A DNA stretch of 53,009 nucleotides from Prevotella sp. (GTDB taxonomy: Bacteria; Bacteroidota; Bacteroidia; Bacteroidales; Bacteroidaceae). A program made the position numbers and the translations under genes. The stretch spans positions 1-53,009 of the forward strand of contig JAGAPR010000077.1 of NCBI GenBank assembly GCA_017623155.1, given 5' to 3'. Shown piece by piece: positions 30,759-39,726 of this stretch; within the stretch, counting starts at the first letter, position 1, and each line of letters opens with the position of its first letter. Under the pieces are notes generated by a model. It was given only the letters and a program-made list of their open reading frames with translations, was not told the origin of the DNA and did not search any database.

Positions 30759-30883
30759 TTTCGATGCTTGCACTCGTCAGCAAAACACCCGTCACGGACA
30801 TGATGAGCGTCGAACTGGCACATGTTGAAATCCTGGAAGAAGCGGTCGTTGCCGCGCTACGCAGGCTGCGGCCAGAAAAATGA
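30225..30883 (+). CDS. Tail assembly chaperone, -1 frameshifted long form
   Basis: The zero frame reads CTT TTT TTC GTT at 30708-30719. Slippage by -1 on T TTT TTC (30710-30716) leads into a frame open for 55 more codons, beginning RSRFQDGEESFLELISMLAL and ending ALRRLRPEK-stop at 30883, whose sequence is protein-like. This matches the E/E+E' (P2) and G/GT (lambda) strategy in which a minority of chaperone carries a C-terminal extension that binds the tape measure. The extension has no convincing independent start. Confidence 0.8.
30273..30368 (+). repeat. Four tandem 24-bp repeats inside the chaperone gene
   Basis: Four in-frame copies of a 24-nt unit encoding QQPD(E/G/K)QAQ, the third and fourth identical. 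Copy number could change by slippage without shifting the frame. Confidence 0.9.
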
Positions 30884-30889
30884 AACCAC

Positions 30890-30920
30890 AAACCGGCGAG
30901 AGGGAGCCTTTCGCCGGTTT
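30890..30920 (+). terminator. Terminator after the chaperone frameshift region
   Basis: AAACCGGCGA (30890-30899) pairs with TCGCCGGTTT (30911-30920) around an 11-nt loop, followed by TATC. The U-tract is short, so it may attenuate or simply stabilise the mRNA end. Confidence 0.65.
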
Positions 30921-30946
30921 TATCACTTGAAACGGAGGCGTCGGGC

Positions 30947-31864
30947 GTGAAACTTGTATACGAAGGTGTTGACATCACCAGCGAAGTGCATATTCGTAAG
31001 TGCGTATATCACGAAGCAGGCGGAGGTCGCCTTGACAGCCTTGATATAGAGTTAGAAAACGCGGAGCGCTGGTATCGGTGGAAACCGCAGCGCGACGATC
31101 ATATAAACGTATCTCTCGACAGTCTTACCACGGGCAGGATGTATTTGCAATCAATCATTCCTGAAAACAGCAAATTCCGCCTCTTTGCTACGAGCGCACC
31201 GAGCGCCGCAGCACTGAAAAGATGGGCCAGCTATGAAAACGCGACGCTCAAGCAGATCATGGATTCGTGCTCGGCAGAGCTTGGTATGAACGCCGAAATC
31301 TACGGTTTAGACGAAAATGCTGTTTACCCCTATTTGCTTCGCAAAAACGAAACCTGCACCGCTTTTATTACAAGGCTCCTTGAGTGGGAGGGTGCAACGC
31401 TAAAGTGTGTAAACGGCAGACTGGCGGCGATTGCCATTGAATATGCGCAAAAGCTGCGCACAAGCAGAAGTATAGCCTTGCGTGCAGATCAACAAGGCGT
31501 TATGTACTGTCTGCAAGACAAAATGCGCTGGGCAGGCGTTACGATTAAAACACCTCACGCAACGGCGTCCGCCGTCGATACTGCTGTGAATGGCATGCAG
31601 CACAGGACGCTTGCTGATTTGCCCGCAAGGGATGCCTTTACTGCTGGAAGGTGGGCAAGAGGCATGCTGCTCACCAACAATCGCAAGGCGGAGACCTTGC
31701 AAATCGCTATGACGTTCGATGAATCATTATGCGCACTGGTACGCGTTGATATACAGGCCGATAAAAACCTTGGCGGCAAATGGCTTGCAGAAGAAGTCGA
31801 GCATGATCTCAAAAACGAGAAAACGAGCCTTATATTACGCCGCTGCATTGATACCATTCGTTGA
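30947..31864 (+). CDS. Baseplate hub / late control protein D-like
   Basis: 305 aa, GTG start with CGGAGG upstream. DITSEVHIRKCVYHEAGGGRLDSLDIELENAERWYRWKPQRDDHINV, then YENATLKQIMDSCSAELGM and CTAFITRLLEWEGATLKCVNGRLAAI, are the pattern of phage late control gene D proteins (P2 gpD), the hub at the base of the tube. In P2 this gene follows the tape measure; here it precedes it. Confidence 0.8.
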   Translation: MKLVYEGVDITSEVHIRKCVYHEAGGGRLDSLDIELENAERWYRWKPQRDDHINVSLDSLTTGRMYLQSIIPENSKFRLFATSAPSAAALKRWASYENATLKQIMDSCSAELGMNAEIYGLDENAVYPYLLRKNETCTAFITRLLEWEGATLKCVNGRLAAIAIEYAQKLRTSRSIALRADQQGVMYCLQDKMRWAGVTIKTPHATASAVDTAVNGMQHRTLADLPARDAFTAGRWARGMLLTNNRKAETLQIAMTFDESLCALVRVDIQADKNLGGKWLAEEVEHDLKNEKTSLILRRCIDTIR

Positions 31865-31875
31865 GGAGGGAGCAT

Positions 31876-32079
31876 ATGCAGCCAGATGGCAGAGCGCTCA
31901 TTGAGCGCGGAATCATTCTCTGCGTTGCTGACGATGGTTATACCATCGCGAGCACAGATCGACCCGGAATCACAACTCCTATTCTTAAAGCTCTAAACGG
32001 CAGTGTTTACGATGTGAATACCGCCGTTTATTTTTTTGTGTTCGATGATGGCGATGGAGGAATCATCGGGGCTATGTAA
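31876..32079 (+). CDS. Small baseplate-module protein, 67 aa, unknown
   Basis: ATG after GAGGAGGG. A beta-rich sequence (GIILCVADDGYTIASTDRPGITTPIL, VYFFVFDDGDGGIIGAM). Its position between the hub and tape measure genes suggests a hub or spike accessory. No family recognised. Confidence 0.55.
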   Translation: MQPDGRALIERGIILCVADDGYTIASTDRPGITTPILKALNGSVYDVNTAVYFFVFDDGDGGIIGAM

Positions 32080-32094
32080 CGGAGGTCATTACAT

Positions 32095-35000
32095 ATGGGA
32101 CAAAGATCGCTTAACACTGTCATTACCATTGGCGGTAACGTAGATGGCAGTTTTGGAAAGCTGGGCAGTGCGCTACTCAACCTGGGGAGCATGCTCGATT
32201 CTGTCAGTTCCAAAGCCTTTAATTTTGGCAAAGAAAGCGTATTGAGTTATAGAGATTACGATGACTTGATGCGCGAAACGCAGGCAGTTGGTGAGTTCAC
32301 CACGGCGCAGATGGAGCATCTGGATACCATCAACAGGACACTTGCGCAAACCACTACATATACGCCTAACCAGATTGCCGAAGCGGAAGTTCTGCTCGGC
32401 CAGCTGGGCCTTACCACCACTCAGATTCAGGACATGCTTATTCCCTCACTGAATCTGGCAATGGCGGGAAATATCTCCCTTGCAGATTCCGTTGGTTATT
32501 TGTATGCCGCGCTGAAATCCACAGACGCGCCGCTGTCCTACGCAGACGAATTGACCGATCAAATGGCTGTTGCAGCTGCAAAGGGCGCAGCAGACGTGGA
32601 TACTCTGGGCGAAAGTCTGGAACGCCTCGGCAGCGGCGCGAAGATGTTCAAAGGCGGAAGCAGGGAAATTCTCACGCTGCTCACGCTCATTAGTGACTTC
32701 GGCGAAGATATGCGCGGCGCTGAAGCTGGTACAGCCCTTCGCAACTTTGCCCTCTCTTTGTTTGCGCCTACTGGTAAAACCAAAGAGGTTATTGCCATGC
32801 TTGAAACGCTTGGCATGACCACGGATGAATACAACGCCTATCTTGAGGAAGAGGGGATTGTATCAACCGCCGCAGCAGCGGCCATTGAAGAACTTGGTTT
32901 GTCGCTATACGATGATTACGGCAATGCGCGCAGCATGCTTGAAATCATCCCTCAATTAAACACCGCATTATCGTCTATGTCTGATGAGGTAAGAAATCCG
33001 ATTCTTAGGCAGATTTTCGGCAAACGCGGCTTCACCACCGCCAGCAACCTCATGGCGGTAGTTGGTTCGTTTGGCGATATGTATACGGCGATTGACAATA
33101 GCGATGGAGCTGCAGAGCGCATGGTGGAAACCATGCAGGGAGGCCTCGGTGGCGCTCTGCGCGAGTTGGAAGCTGCGAGTACACTGCTGCAAAACACGTT
33201 CGGTGAGCAAGCATCTGGCGATGTTCAGTTTGTTGCCGAACTTCTGCACGGCATTTCTGTAGATATGGCCAATATGGACACAACGGCAATCGCTGGCATG
33301 ACAGGCATGCTTGAGGTAATAGCCGTTGCAGGCCCCGGACTGTTGGCGGCGGGCGGTTTTGTACGAACGCTGGGACTGATATTCGGCAACAAGGGGGCAG
33401 CGATTGCAACAGGTGCTATTGCTGTTGCGGGTGCAATCAACGGTATTCGCTTAGCCGCAGAAGCCTATAACGAAGCACAGCTTCAGAATACCTTCGGAAC
33501 GCTTGAATTTGATACAACTGCGATTATTACCGACATCCAAAGCATAGGCGATGCTTACGCGACAGAACGCGCAGAGATCGACAGTTTCAAGCAAGCCCTA
33601 ACCGAAGCCGTTACTGCCTACGAAGCGGCCTCTACTGATTTGGCGGGGAAACTCCTGTCCGGCCTCATAACACAAAAAACGTTCACGCAGCCCGAAATTG
33701 ACGGGATGATGTCCCTTGGCGAACAGATGTCAAATCATGTGCTGGAAGGTATACGTCAGTCTACTGCTGCCAACATGAGCTATTGGGAAATGTTGTGGGG
33801 CGAAAGCTACTCCGATACAAGCGATCCGGCGTTACAAGGCATTATGGAGGCCGAAAGAGCCATCTATGATGCCAGCATAGCAGAAGCAACACAGCTTGGA
33901 GCAAACCTTCGTCAAGCGATCATTGACGCGCTTGCTGGCGACGGAACTGTCAGTCAAGACGAATACGATCAAATTCGAGCGCACATGGACGCTTTGAACG
34001 AGGCAATGGTTCAGGCAGAACGCGATGCACAAGATAGGCAACAGTATATCGAGCGTCAAGAGGAGCTTCATCGAGCTGCGAGCATGAGCGCAGATGACGG
34101 CATTGCTCTCCTGCAAAAAAACGCAGAAGAACGCAATGAAACAATCGCTCAACTCGAAGCGGATTACCGAGCTATGATGAATGGCTTGGAATGGGATGCG
34201 GCAAAATACGGCATCGAAATCAGCGAGGCCGATAAAGAAGCAGCAATTCAACAATTCGAGGAGCGTCGCGCTGCGATGCTTGCTGGTTATGACGAGCACG
34301 AACGCTCCATCGTTGATGCTCTGATGTCGGGAGGCACTTACGCAGGTCAATGGGATACCATAAAAAGTCTTTACGATCAAGGGTTCTTCACAGATGATGG
34401 CATGGCTGCTGCTTTCAACAATCCGAGCGCTATTCCCTGGGCGCAGATGAGCCGTGAGGAGCAGGAAGGACTTCTTGATGCCGCGCGTCAACTGAGCTTC
34501 GGCAGTCTTAGTGATATTCTTGAATACAGCCGGGGAAATGGCGGCGAGTTCGGCAACATGGCCGCAGCTATACAGGATTACGCCTACAATGTCATAAGTG
34601 AATCTTTCAGCCAATTCAAAGGCAGAGAGATGAACTACCAACAGTTCGGCGTAGATCCGTATGGGGAATTTGCCGGACAGTTCTCCATGGCGCTCCCGAT
34701 TGAGGTGCCAGATGGAGCGGCGGACGGCGTAGAGTATTCCACTGGATTTCAAGCCTCTGTCAACGCAACGCCAGCAGAACAACTTGTAAACTTTCCCAGC
34801 GGATCGTCGGATGGTTCGAGTTATACAAGCGCCTTTCAAGGCAGTCTTAAAACTGCCACGCAGTACGTTAGAATTGTCACCATCGGAGGCGTCAGCCTTG
34901 GCGGCGGCGCAACCGGAAAGTCGACCGCCAGCGCGGGAACAAAGAAATTCGCAGAGGGCGGACGCGCCACGGAAGCCTCGATTTTCGGTGAAGCAGGTCC

Positions 35001-35271
35001 CGAATGGGCCATTCCCGAAGAACATACCTCGCGTACTGCCGCGCTGCTTAACGCCGCGCGCGAGGCAAGCGGTTTCGGTTGGGGTGAGTTGATTGCCCGC
35101 ACGGGTGGCTTGAATGCCAATCCCAACCATACACCGACACAACTTGTGTATTCTCCTACGATCTACGCCAACGACGCAACGGACGTGGAAGCGAAACTGC
35201 TCGAGGATAAGGAGCGTCTTGACCGCTGGTGGCGCGACCGTGTGTTCCGCGAAGAAATGGAGGCGTACTGA
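32095..35271 (+). CDS. Tail tape measure protein, TP901 type
   Basis: 1058 aa, the largest gene. The N-terminal TP901-type core is clear (QAVGEFTTAQMEHLDTINRTLAQTTTYTPNQIAEAEVLLGQLGL; YADELTDQMAVAAAKGAADVDTLGESLERLGSGAK; NPILRQIFGKRG). A hydrophobic stretch (about 395-465, GPGLLAAGGFV, GAIAVAGAINGI) may enter the membrane. Charged helices follow, and near the C-terminus comes FAEGGRATEASIFGEAGPEWAIPEE, a common tape-measure ending. Length sets tail length: about 1,000 residues would give roughly 150 nm. AACGGAGG site. Confidence 0.92.
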   Translation: MGQRSLNTVITIGGNVDGSFGKLGSALLNLGSMLDSVSSKAFNFGKESVLSYRDYDDLMRETQAVGEFTTAQMEHLDTINRTLAQTTTYTPNQIAEAEVLLGQLGLTTTQIQDMLIPSLNLAMAGNISLADSVGYLYAALKSTDAPLSYADELTDQMAVAAAKGAADVDTLGESLERLGSGAKMFKGGSREILTLLTLISDFGEDMRGAEAGTALRNFALSLFAPTGKTKEVIAMLETLGMTTDEYNAYLEEEGIVSTAAAAAIEELGLSLYDDYGNARSMLEIIPQLNTALSSMSDEVRNPILRQIFGKRGFTTASNLMAVVGSFGDMYTAIDNSDGAAERMVETMQGGLGGALRELEAASTLLQNTFGEQASGDVQFVAELLHGISVDMANMDTTAIAGMTGMLEVIAVAGPGLLAAGGFVRTLGLIFGNKGAAIATGAIAVAGAINGIRLAAEAYNEAQLQNTFGTLEFDTTAIITDIQSIGDAYATERAEIDSFKQALTEAVTAYEAASTDLAGKLLSGLITQKTFTQPEIDGMMSLGEQMSNHVLEGIRQSTAANMSYWEMLWGESYSDTSDPALQGIMEAERAIYDASIAEATQLGANLRQAIIDALAGDGTVSQDEYDQIRAHMDALNEAMVQAERDAQDRQQYIERQEELHRAASMSADDGIALLQKNAEERNETIAQLEADYRAMMNGLEWDAAKYGIEISEADKEAAIQQFEERRAAMLAGYDEHERSIVDALMSGGTYAGQWDTIKSLYDQGFFTDDGMAAAFNNPSAIPWAQMSREEQEGLLDAARQLSFGSLSDILEYSRGNGGEFGNMAAAIQDYAYNVISESFSQFKGREMNYQQFGVDPYGEFAGQFSMALPIEVPDGAADGVEYSTGFQASVNATPAEQLVNFPSGSSDGSSYTSAFQGSLKTATQYVRIVTIGGVSLGGGATGKSTASAGTKKFAEGGRATEASIFGEAGPEWAIPEEHTSRTAALLNAAREASGFGWGELIARTGGLNANPNHTPTQLVYSPTIYANDATDVEAKLLEDKERLDRWWRDRVFREEMEAY

Positions 35272-35504
35272 TGCAGATAAGCGATTTGGAATATCATTGC
35301 AGTGCTGGCGAAACCTTTGATACTGCCGCGCGTTATGTGTACGGCGATGAGCGCTATGCCGCCGATCTGATGAATGCCAATCCTGAATACTGTGGGAAGC
35401 TGGCGTTTGCGGGAGGCGAAACGCTTCGATTGCCCGTTGTGGATTCCCCTTCTACATCGGAAGAACCCGGCTCTGACATAGCGCCGTGGCGAAGGGAGGC
35501 ATAA
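35271..35504 (+). CDS. LysM-like tail protein, gpX type
   Basis: 77 aa; ATG overlaps the tape measure stop (TGATG). YHCSAGETFDTAARYVYGDERYAADLMNANPEYCGKLAFAGGETLRLPV is a LysM-like fold as in P2 gpX and similar baseplate proteins: a D-x-x-A..yg....a..l..aNp pattern, then G-x-x-L-x-x-P. It joins the tail tip or hub. Confidence 0.75.
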   Translation: MQISDLEYHCSAGETFDTAARYVYGDERYAADLMNANPEYCGKLAFAGGETLRLPVVDSPSTSEEPGSDIAPWRREA

Positions 35505-35508
35505 TGTA

Positions 35509-36348
35509 ATGGCAACACTGATCGAGTGGTACACACATAAATTCGAGGTGGCTTCCGATTCGATCCGCGTATTTGACGATTTAAGTGTCAGCGGAACATG
35601 CGAAACGGAGGATAAGGAATCCAGCAAGGAAAAATACGTCAGCCTGAAAAACCGTAAGCCTGCGGAAATAACCCTGACGGCCATTCTCAACGCTTATCTT
35701 GGTTGTGATGTGCAAAATGAAGTTATGACTTTCGTAGACGAGGCGCAGAAGGGAACAAGCAGTTTCATTTATGCCAACGGCGGAAAGCTGATGGGCTGCA
35801 AGATGATGCTGACGAGCGCCAAAGCAACGAAGATCGACATAGCGCCTGGTGGCAAGTGGACACACGCCCAGGTCGCGCTTACCTTCAAGCAATCAACCAA
35901 GGCAGACGGTACTGTTGCCAGCAGCAGTAGCGGTGGAGGCTCGAGTGGAGGCGGAGGATCAAGCAGCAAAAGCGGCGGCGGAGGCAGCAGTAAAACACAA
36001 TACGGTACACCGTGGCAAAGTCTCATAGGTACTTCCAGCGTTTTTGCGCCTGCAGCCGAGGAAAAGGCAAAGCAAGGCGCTATTGAATACGCAAATAGCC
36101 AAGCAGCGAAAGACGCCGCAAAGGCTCAATTAATCAGCAGCGCTTACAAACCCACCAATCCTGCCAGCACCCTCAGTGCTCTCACAAAAGCTGCAACGAG
36201 TTCGAAATCTTCTTCCGGCAGCAAATCTTCCAGCAGCTCAAGCAGTTCAAAAACATCTTCCGCAGCAGCCACCATTTCTAAAGTGAGTTCCGTTATTAAA
36301 AGCGTTACAAGCAAAACCAGTTCCACAAAAGTAACTGTCAAAAAATGA
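35509..36348 (+). CDS. Baseplate-associated protein with Ser/Gly-rich tail
   Basis: 279 aa. Residues 1-130 look folded (WYTHKFEVASDSIRVFDDL... AEITLTAILNAYLGCDVQNEVMTFVDEAQKG... KATKIDIAPGGKWTHAQVALTFKQ), possibly related to gpU/XkdP-type baseplate proteins, but the match is weak. Residues 140-165 are almost pure Ser/Gly and 215-275 are Ser/Lys/Thr-rich. Such linkers are disordered or flexible. Position between gpX-like and gp25-like genes supports a baseplate role. Confidence 0.5.
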   Translation: MATLIEWYTHKFEVASDSIRVFDDLSVSGTCETEDKESSKEKYVSLKNRKPAEITLTAILNAYLGCDVQNEVMTFVDEAQKGTSSFIYANGGKLMGCKMMLTSAKATKIDIAPGGKWTHAQVALTFKQSTKADGTVASSSSGGGSSGGGGSSSKSGGGGSSKTQYGTPWQSLIGTSSVFAPAAEEKAKQGAIEYANSQAAKDAAKAQLISSAYKPTNPASTLSALTKAATSSKSSSGSKSSSSSSSSKTSSAAATISKVSSVIKSVTSKTSSTKVTVKK

Positions 36349-36359
36349 GGTGATGGGGT

Positions 36360-36671
36360 GTGCTGTACACAATCAATAATGTTTTAGAACCTATCGCATT
36401 CGAGGAACTTGCATCCGAGCCGGAAAAGCGCGTGGTGCAAAACTGTAAAAATCTCCTGATGACACGGCGCGGCGAAGTACCCTATGATCGCATGCGTGGC
36501 CTCAATGCCGAGCTTGAGGCGCTTCCCATCGCCGAGGCACAAGAGCGCATATTGAAGGATGTGGACATTGCGTTGGCATGGGAACCGCGCGCACACGCTG
36601 TAATGGCAAATTGCCGGTATAGCGCAAGCGGCGGACTTCTCATCGAGTGCGTGATTGATGTTGAAGTATAG
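36360..36671 (+). CDS. Baseplate wedge protein, gp25/gpW-like
   Basis: 103 aa, GTG start after GAGGTGAT. Residues 1-100 follow the T4 gp25/P2 gpW layout: VVQNCKNLLMTRRGEVPYDRMRGLN, EAQERILKDVDIALAWEPRAHAVMANC. gp25-like proteins connect the sheath to the baseplate and start sheath assembly. It precedes the J-like gene exactly as W precedes J in P2. Confidence 0.85.
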   Translation: MLYTINNVLEPIAFEELASEPEKRVVQNCKNLLMTRRGEVPYDRMRGLNAELEALPIAEAQERILKDVDIALAWEPRAHAVMANCRYSASGGLLIECVIDVEV

Positions 36672-36682
36672 GAGTGATGACG

Positions 36683-37783
36683 ATGGACAAAAACGAACTC
36701 CACTATGTTACCTATGATCCGTCTGAAATATGGCTTGAAATGGTCTCTGCCTACATTGAAGCAGGCGGAGATATTCTTTATCCCGGCGATGAAAAAGAGT
36801 TGCTTTTGCGCGGCGTTCAGGCCATTGTGACACAGGTTTTCGCGGGCGTTGACAATGCACTTCGCATGCAAACGCTTCGATACGCCATCGGCGAGTACCT
36901 TGATCTGTTGGGCGATGCCCGCAACTGCCCGCGCATTGAAGCACAGGCTGCACACTCCCGCGTCGCAATTACGTTCGGTGCAAGCGGCCAGAGCAAAACC
37001 ATTGCTGCAGGAACGGCCATGACGGCAGACGGCGAGCACATCTATGTGACCACGGAATCCTTCACACAAACCGGCTTTGCACAGGTGGAGGAGGTTGATG
37101 TGGTGTGCAGGAATGAAGGAGCTGAAGGAAATGGTTTGCTGGCGGGAATGCAAATGCAGTTCATGGTCAGCAACCCGGCTGTCGAAAGCATCTTCGTTTT
37201 GGCAGACGCCACAGGAGGCCAGGAGCGCGAAGATGACGATACATACAGGGATCGTATCAGGCTCCACGGCCAAACAAGCGTTACAACCGGCCCTGCTACA
37301 CAGTATGAAAACGTCGCTATGAGCGTCAGCAGCGAAATTCTGGATGCGCGCGCGCTGAATATCGGAGCCGGACACGTCGGCGTTTATGTAATCCTGAAAA
37401 ATGATGTCGGCGAAAGCGGCCTGCTTGCTGCTGTCGGCGACGCCCTTTCTGCCGACGAGGTTCGACCGCTCACCGATACGGTTTCTGTGATGAAAGCAAC
37501 GGACATTCCTTACACGCTGAATGTTCAGTACGCAGTTGAAGAAAAAAGCAACATCACCGAAGCTGTTTCCATTGCCCTTGAGGAGTACCAGGATTGGCAG
37601 GACAACACGATTGGCCGCGCTTTCAACCCTGACAGGCTCGTAGCGGCGCTTTATCAGGCGGGGGCCTCCCGCGTTACCTACGTTGAAGGAAGCGCCTTTA
37701 ACGGCGGTGATGCGGTCTATACGCCCATCGGCACCAATGAACGCTGCAAAGGCACAATCTCCATCGGCATACTCGCAGAGTGA
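36683..37783 (+). CDS. Baseplate protein J-like (wedge)
   Basis: 366 aa from ATG 36683 (GGAG 8 nt upstream; earlier in-frame starts lie on the Shine-Dalgarno itself). DYLDLLGDARNCPRIEAQAAHSRVAITFG, AGTAMTADGEHIYVTTE, EGNGLLAGMQMQF and EREDDDTYRDRIRL(H) fit baseplate J/gp47 proteins, including the DxxYRxRI box. With gp25-like and I-like proteins it forms the wedges of a simple P2-type baseplate. Confidence 0.9.
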   Translation: MDKNELHYVTYDPSEIWLEMVSAYIEAGGDILYPGDEKELLLRGVQAIVTQVFAGVDNALRMQTLRYAIGEYLDLLGDARNCPRIEAQAAHSRVAITFGASGQSKTIAAGTAMTADGEHIYVTTESFTQTGFAQVEEVDVVCRNEGAEGNGLLAGMQMQFMVSNPAVESIFVLADATGGQEREDDDTYRDRIRLHGQTSVTTGPATQYENVAMSVSSEILDARALNIGAGHVGVYVILKNDVGESGLLAAVGDALSADEVRPLTDTVSVMKATDIPYTLNVQYAVEEKSNITEAVSIALEEYQDWQDNTIGRAFNPDRLVAALYQAGASRVTYVEGSAFNGGDAVYTPIGTNERCKGTISIGILAE

Positions 37784-37795
37784 GGCGGTGAAAGC

Positions 37796-38377
37796 ATGGT
37801 CGAATTTGAATTGGAACAGCTATTCCCACGTTTTCTGCTGATGGATAAAAACGGCTATGCGATGGCAAAGGCCATCGAAGCCGCCATGCGCTGCATGTGC
37901 AAGATCGTCCGCGACGGTGTAAACCTGATCGTGGATTATGATTCCATGCCGGAGTGGAGGCTTGATGAACTGGCTTGGGAGTTCAACTGCCCCTATGACT
38001 ACAAGGGCAGCATCGAGCAGAAACGGCGCTGGATCAAGGAATCTGCGCCTGCATATGCCATCCACGGAACGAAAGCGGCCATTATCAAGTATCTGATTGG
38101 TGCCTTTGAAAGCGTAGAAGTGGAAGAAGGATCGGAGTATTATGCCGATCCTTTTCATTTCCGCGTGATGGTCAGCGGCGAGCTGACCGCCGAAAAGGAA
38201 GAATGGCTGCGCAAAGCCGTCAATCTGGTCAAAAACGTCCGCAGCGTCCTTGATGAGTTCGCCACAGGAAGTCATGGCAAAATCGCCGTGCATGGCACCG
38301 GCAAGGAAATTGCCAGAATTGCATTCCCTTTATGTGGCGACTGCACATGCGGAACATGGCCCGAAATGGCCGAATAG
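37796..38377 (+). CDS. Tail protein I-like
   Basis: 193 aa. MPEWRLDELAWEFNCPYDYKG, KRRWIKESAPAYAIHGTKAAIIKYLIGAFES and FHFRVMVSGELTAEKEEWLRKAVNLVKNVRSVLDEF reproduce the P2 gpI pattern. It links wedge proteins to the tail fibres encoded downstream. The C-terminus has a Cys-rich end (PLCGDCTCGTWP) that may bind metal. Confidence 0.88.
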   Translation: MVEFELEQLFPRFLLMDKNGYAMAKAIEAAMRCMCKIVRDGVNLIVDYDSMPEWRLDELAWEFNCPYDYKGSIEQKRRWIKESAPAYAIHGTKAAIIKYLIGAFESVEVEEGSEYYADPFHFRVMVSGELTAEKEEWLRKAVNLVKNVRSVLDEFATGSHGKIAVHGTGKEIARIAFPLCGDCTCGTWPEMAE

Positions 38378-38388
38378 GAGGTATCAGC

Positions 38389-38700
38389 TTGTTTACCAGC
38401 ACCCTTTTGAACAGCATGCGCCAGCACATGATGGAAAGCATCAGCTATGCCACGTACACGGCTGGCGGCGCGGAACACAAAGCACGCATCGAGAGCGCCG
38501 ACGTTATCGCGGATGGGCGCGTTTCCGTCAGCTTTATCATTGATCCGACGCTTACAGGCGGCGAAGAAGTAACCCACGTCAGTTTGTATGACGAAAACAA
38601 CGCCTTGTTGGTGAGCAGAGATGAGCGGATTGCCCGCGCGGATGCCAATGAAGGTATTATGTATCGCTTCTACTTCACCGTCGAGGAAGTATTTTCGTAA
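38389..38700 (+). CDS. Hypothetical tail protein, 103 aa
   Basis: TTG start 7 nt after AGGAGG; the only in-frame ATG before it lies inside the previous gene without a site. Beta-rich (ISYATYTAGGAEHKARIESADVIADGRVSVSFIIDPTLTGGEEVTHVSLYD). Position between the I-like and fibre genes suggests a fibre attachment or baseplate component. No family recognised. Confidence 0.6.
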   Translation: MFTSTLLNSMRQHMMESISYATYTAGGAEHKARIESADVIADGRVSVSFIIDPTLTGGEEVTHVSLYDENNALLVSRDERIARADANEGIMYRFYFTVEEVFS

Positions 38701-38730
38701 TCGCTACGCGCATCACGCGAGGAGGGAATT

Positions 38731-39726
38731 ATGAGCAAAGAAACATACACCCCTACCAACTGGAAAGATCATGTTGTTGAACGTCCGAGGACGTACACTT
38801 CCATCCAGAACGAGGATGGCACCATCACCTTGTACCCTGCGCCCGGAACTACCGAGCAGCAAGGCACGCCGATCACCGCATCCAACCTCAACAACATGGA
38901 AACCGGCATTGCCAAAGCGATGCCGAAAGCCAACTATCTGACCGAGGAAGAAGTGGCCGTAATCCTTAACGGAACCGAAGAAGAAGGGCTTCCCGAAGGA
39001 TATGTAGGTCACATCAGCCTTTTCCACCTGTCGGCGTTGCTGAACAAACTGTTCTTGAAGCAGCAGAACGTTGCCAACAACCTTCTTACGGCGGAGGAAG
39101 GGTTTGCGCTTGATGCCCGCATGGGCAAGTATCTGGCTGAAACCAGAGCAGGCATGAAACAGCTTGTGCTTTCGCTGCCGCTGGAAAACTGGAAACCGAC
39201 CGTGAATGTACCCAAAGCGACCGCCGCCGTGTTTGCGGAAACCGATACGACCGTAACCTATACCCTCACCATGGAAGAAGGATGGACGTATGCAACGGGT
39301 TGCGAGGTCGCATTTGATGTTGCGCAAGCGGCAACAAATGCATCCGCAAAGGTTGTTTCCGTCAAGATCGGGGAAGGAAGCTGGGCTTTTGTGACCTCTC
39401 CGACGCTGACGGTCGGCAAAACCGTCGTGGTCAAACTGGCGGACGCTGCTGGTGCATACGCCGCCACCGCCACCATTTCCAGCACTGTTTACACCGAAAA
39501 GACGCCCTACACACAAAACGTCGCCTTGGAGGGCTTGACAGCGGATACCTTCAAATCCTCCGTTGTTTATACCGTGCCTGGCGAAAGCCTGAAAGCTGTT
39601 CAAAAGGCAAAGGCTGCGCCGGTGAAGCAGGGCGACGGCATTCTTACGTTCAGCGCGGCGAAAAAGCCATCTGAAGCCATGTCCTTTGGCATCTTACTCA
39701 TTACGACCGGGGAGGCGGGAACATGA
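38731..39726 (+). CDS. Tail fibre / structural protein, 331 aa
   Basis: AGGAGGG site. The N-terminus (YTPTNWKDHVVERPRTYTSIQNEDGTITLYPAPGTTEQQGTPITASNLNNMETGIA) is a very common attachment region of Bacillota phage tail fibres. Residues about 155-300 look like Ig/bacterial big-domain-like beta folds (TVNVPKATAAVFAETDTTVTYTLTMEEGW). The gene overlaps the DGR target gene by 4 bp, so the two proteins are probably made and assembled together, this one as the shaft. Confidence 0.7.
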   Translation: MSKETYTPTNWKDHVVERPRTYTSIQNEDGTITLYPAPGTTEQQGTPITASNLNNMETGIAKAMPKANYLTEEEVAVILNGTEEEGLPEGYVGHISLFHLSALLNKLFLKQQNVANNLLTAEEGFALDARMGKYLAETRAGMKQLVLSLPLENWKPTVNVPKATAAVFAETDTTVTYTLTMEEGWTYATGCEVAFDVAQAATNASAKVVSVKIGEGSWAFVTSPTLTVGKTVVVKLADAAGAYAATATISSTVYTEKTPYTQNVALEGLTADTFKSSVVYTVPGESLKAVQKAKAAPVKQGDGILTFSAAKKPSEAMSFGILLITTGEAGT

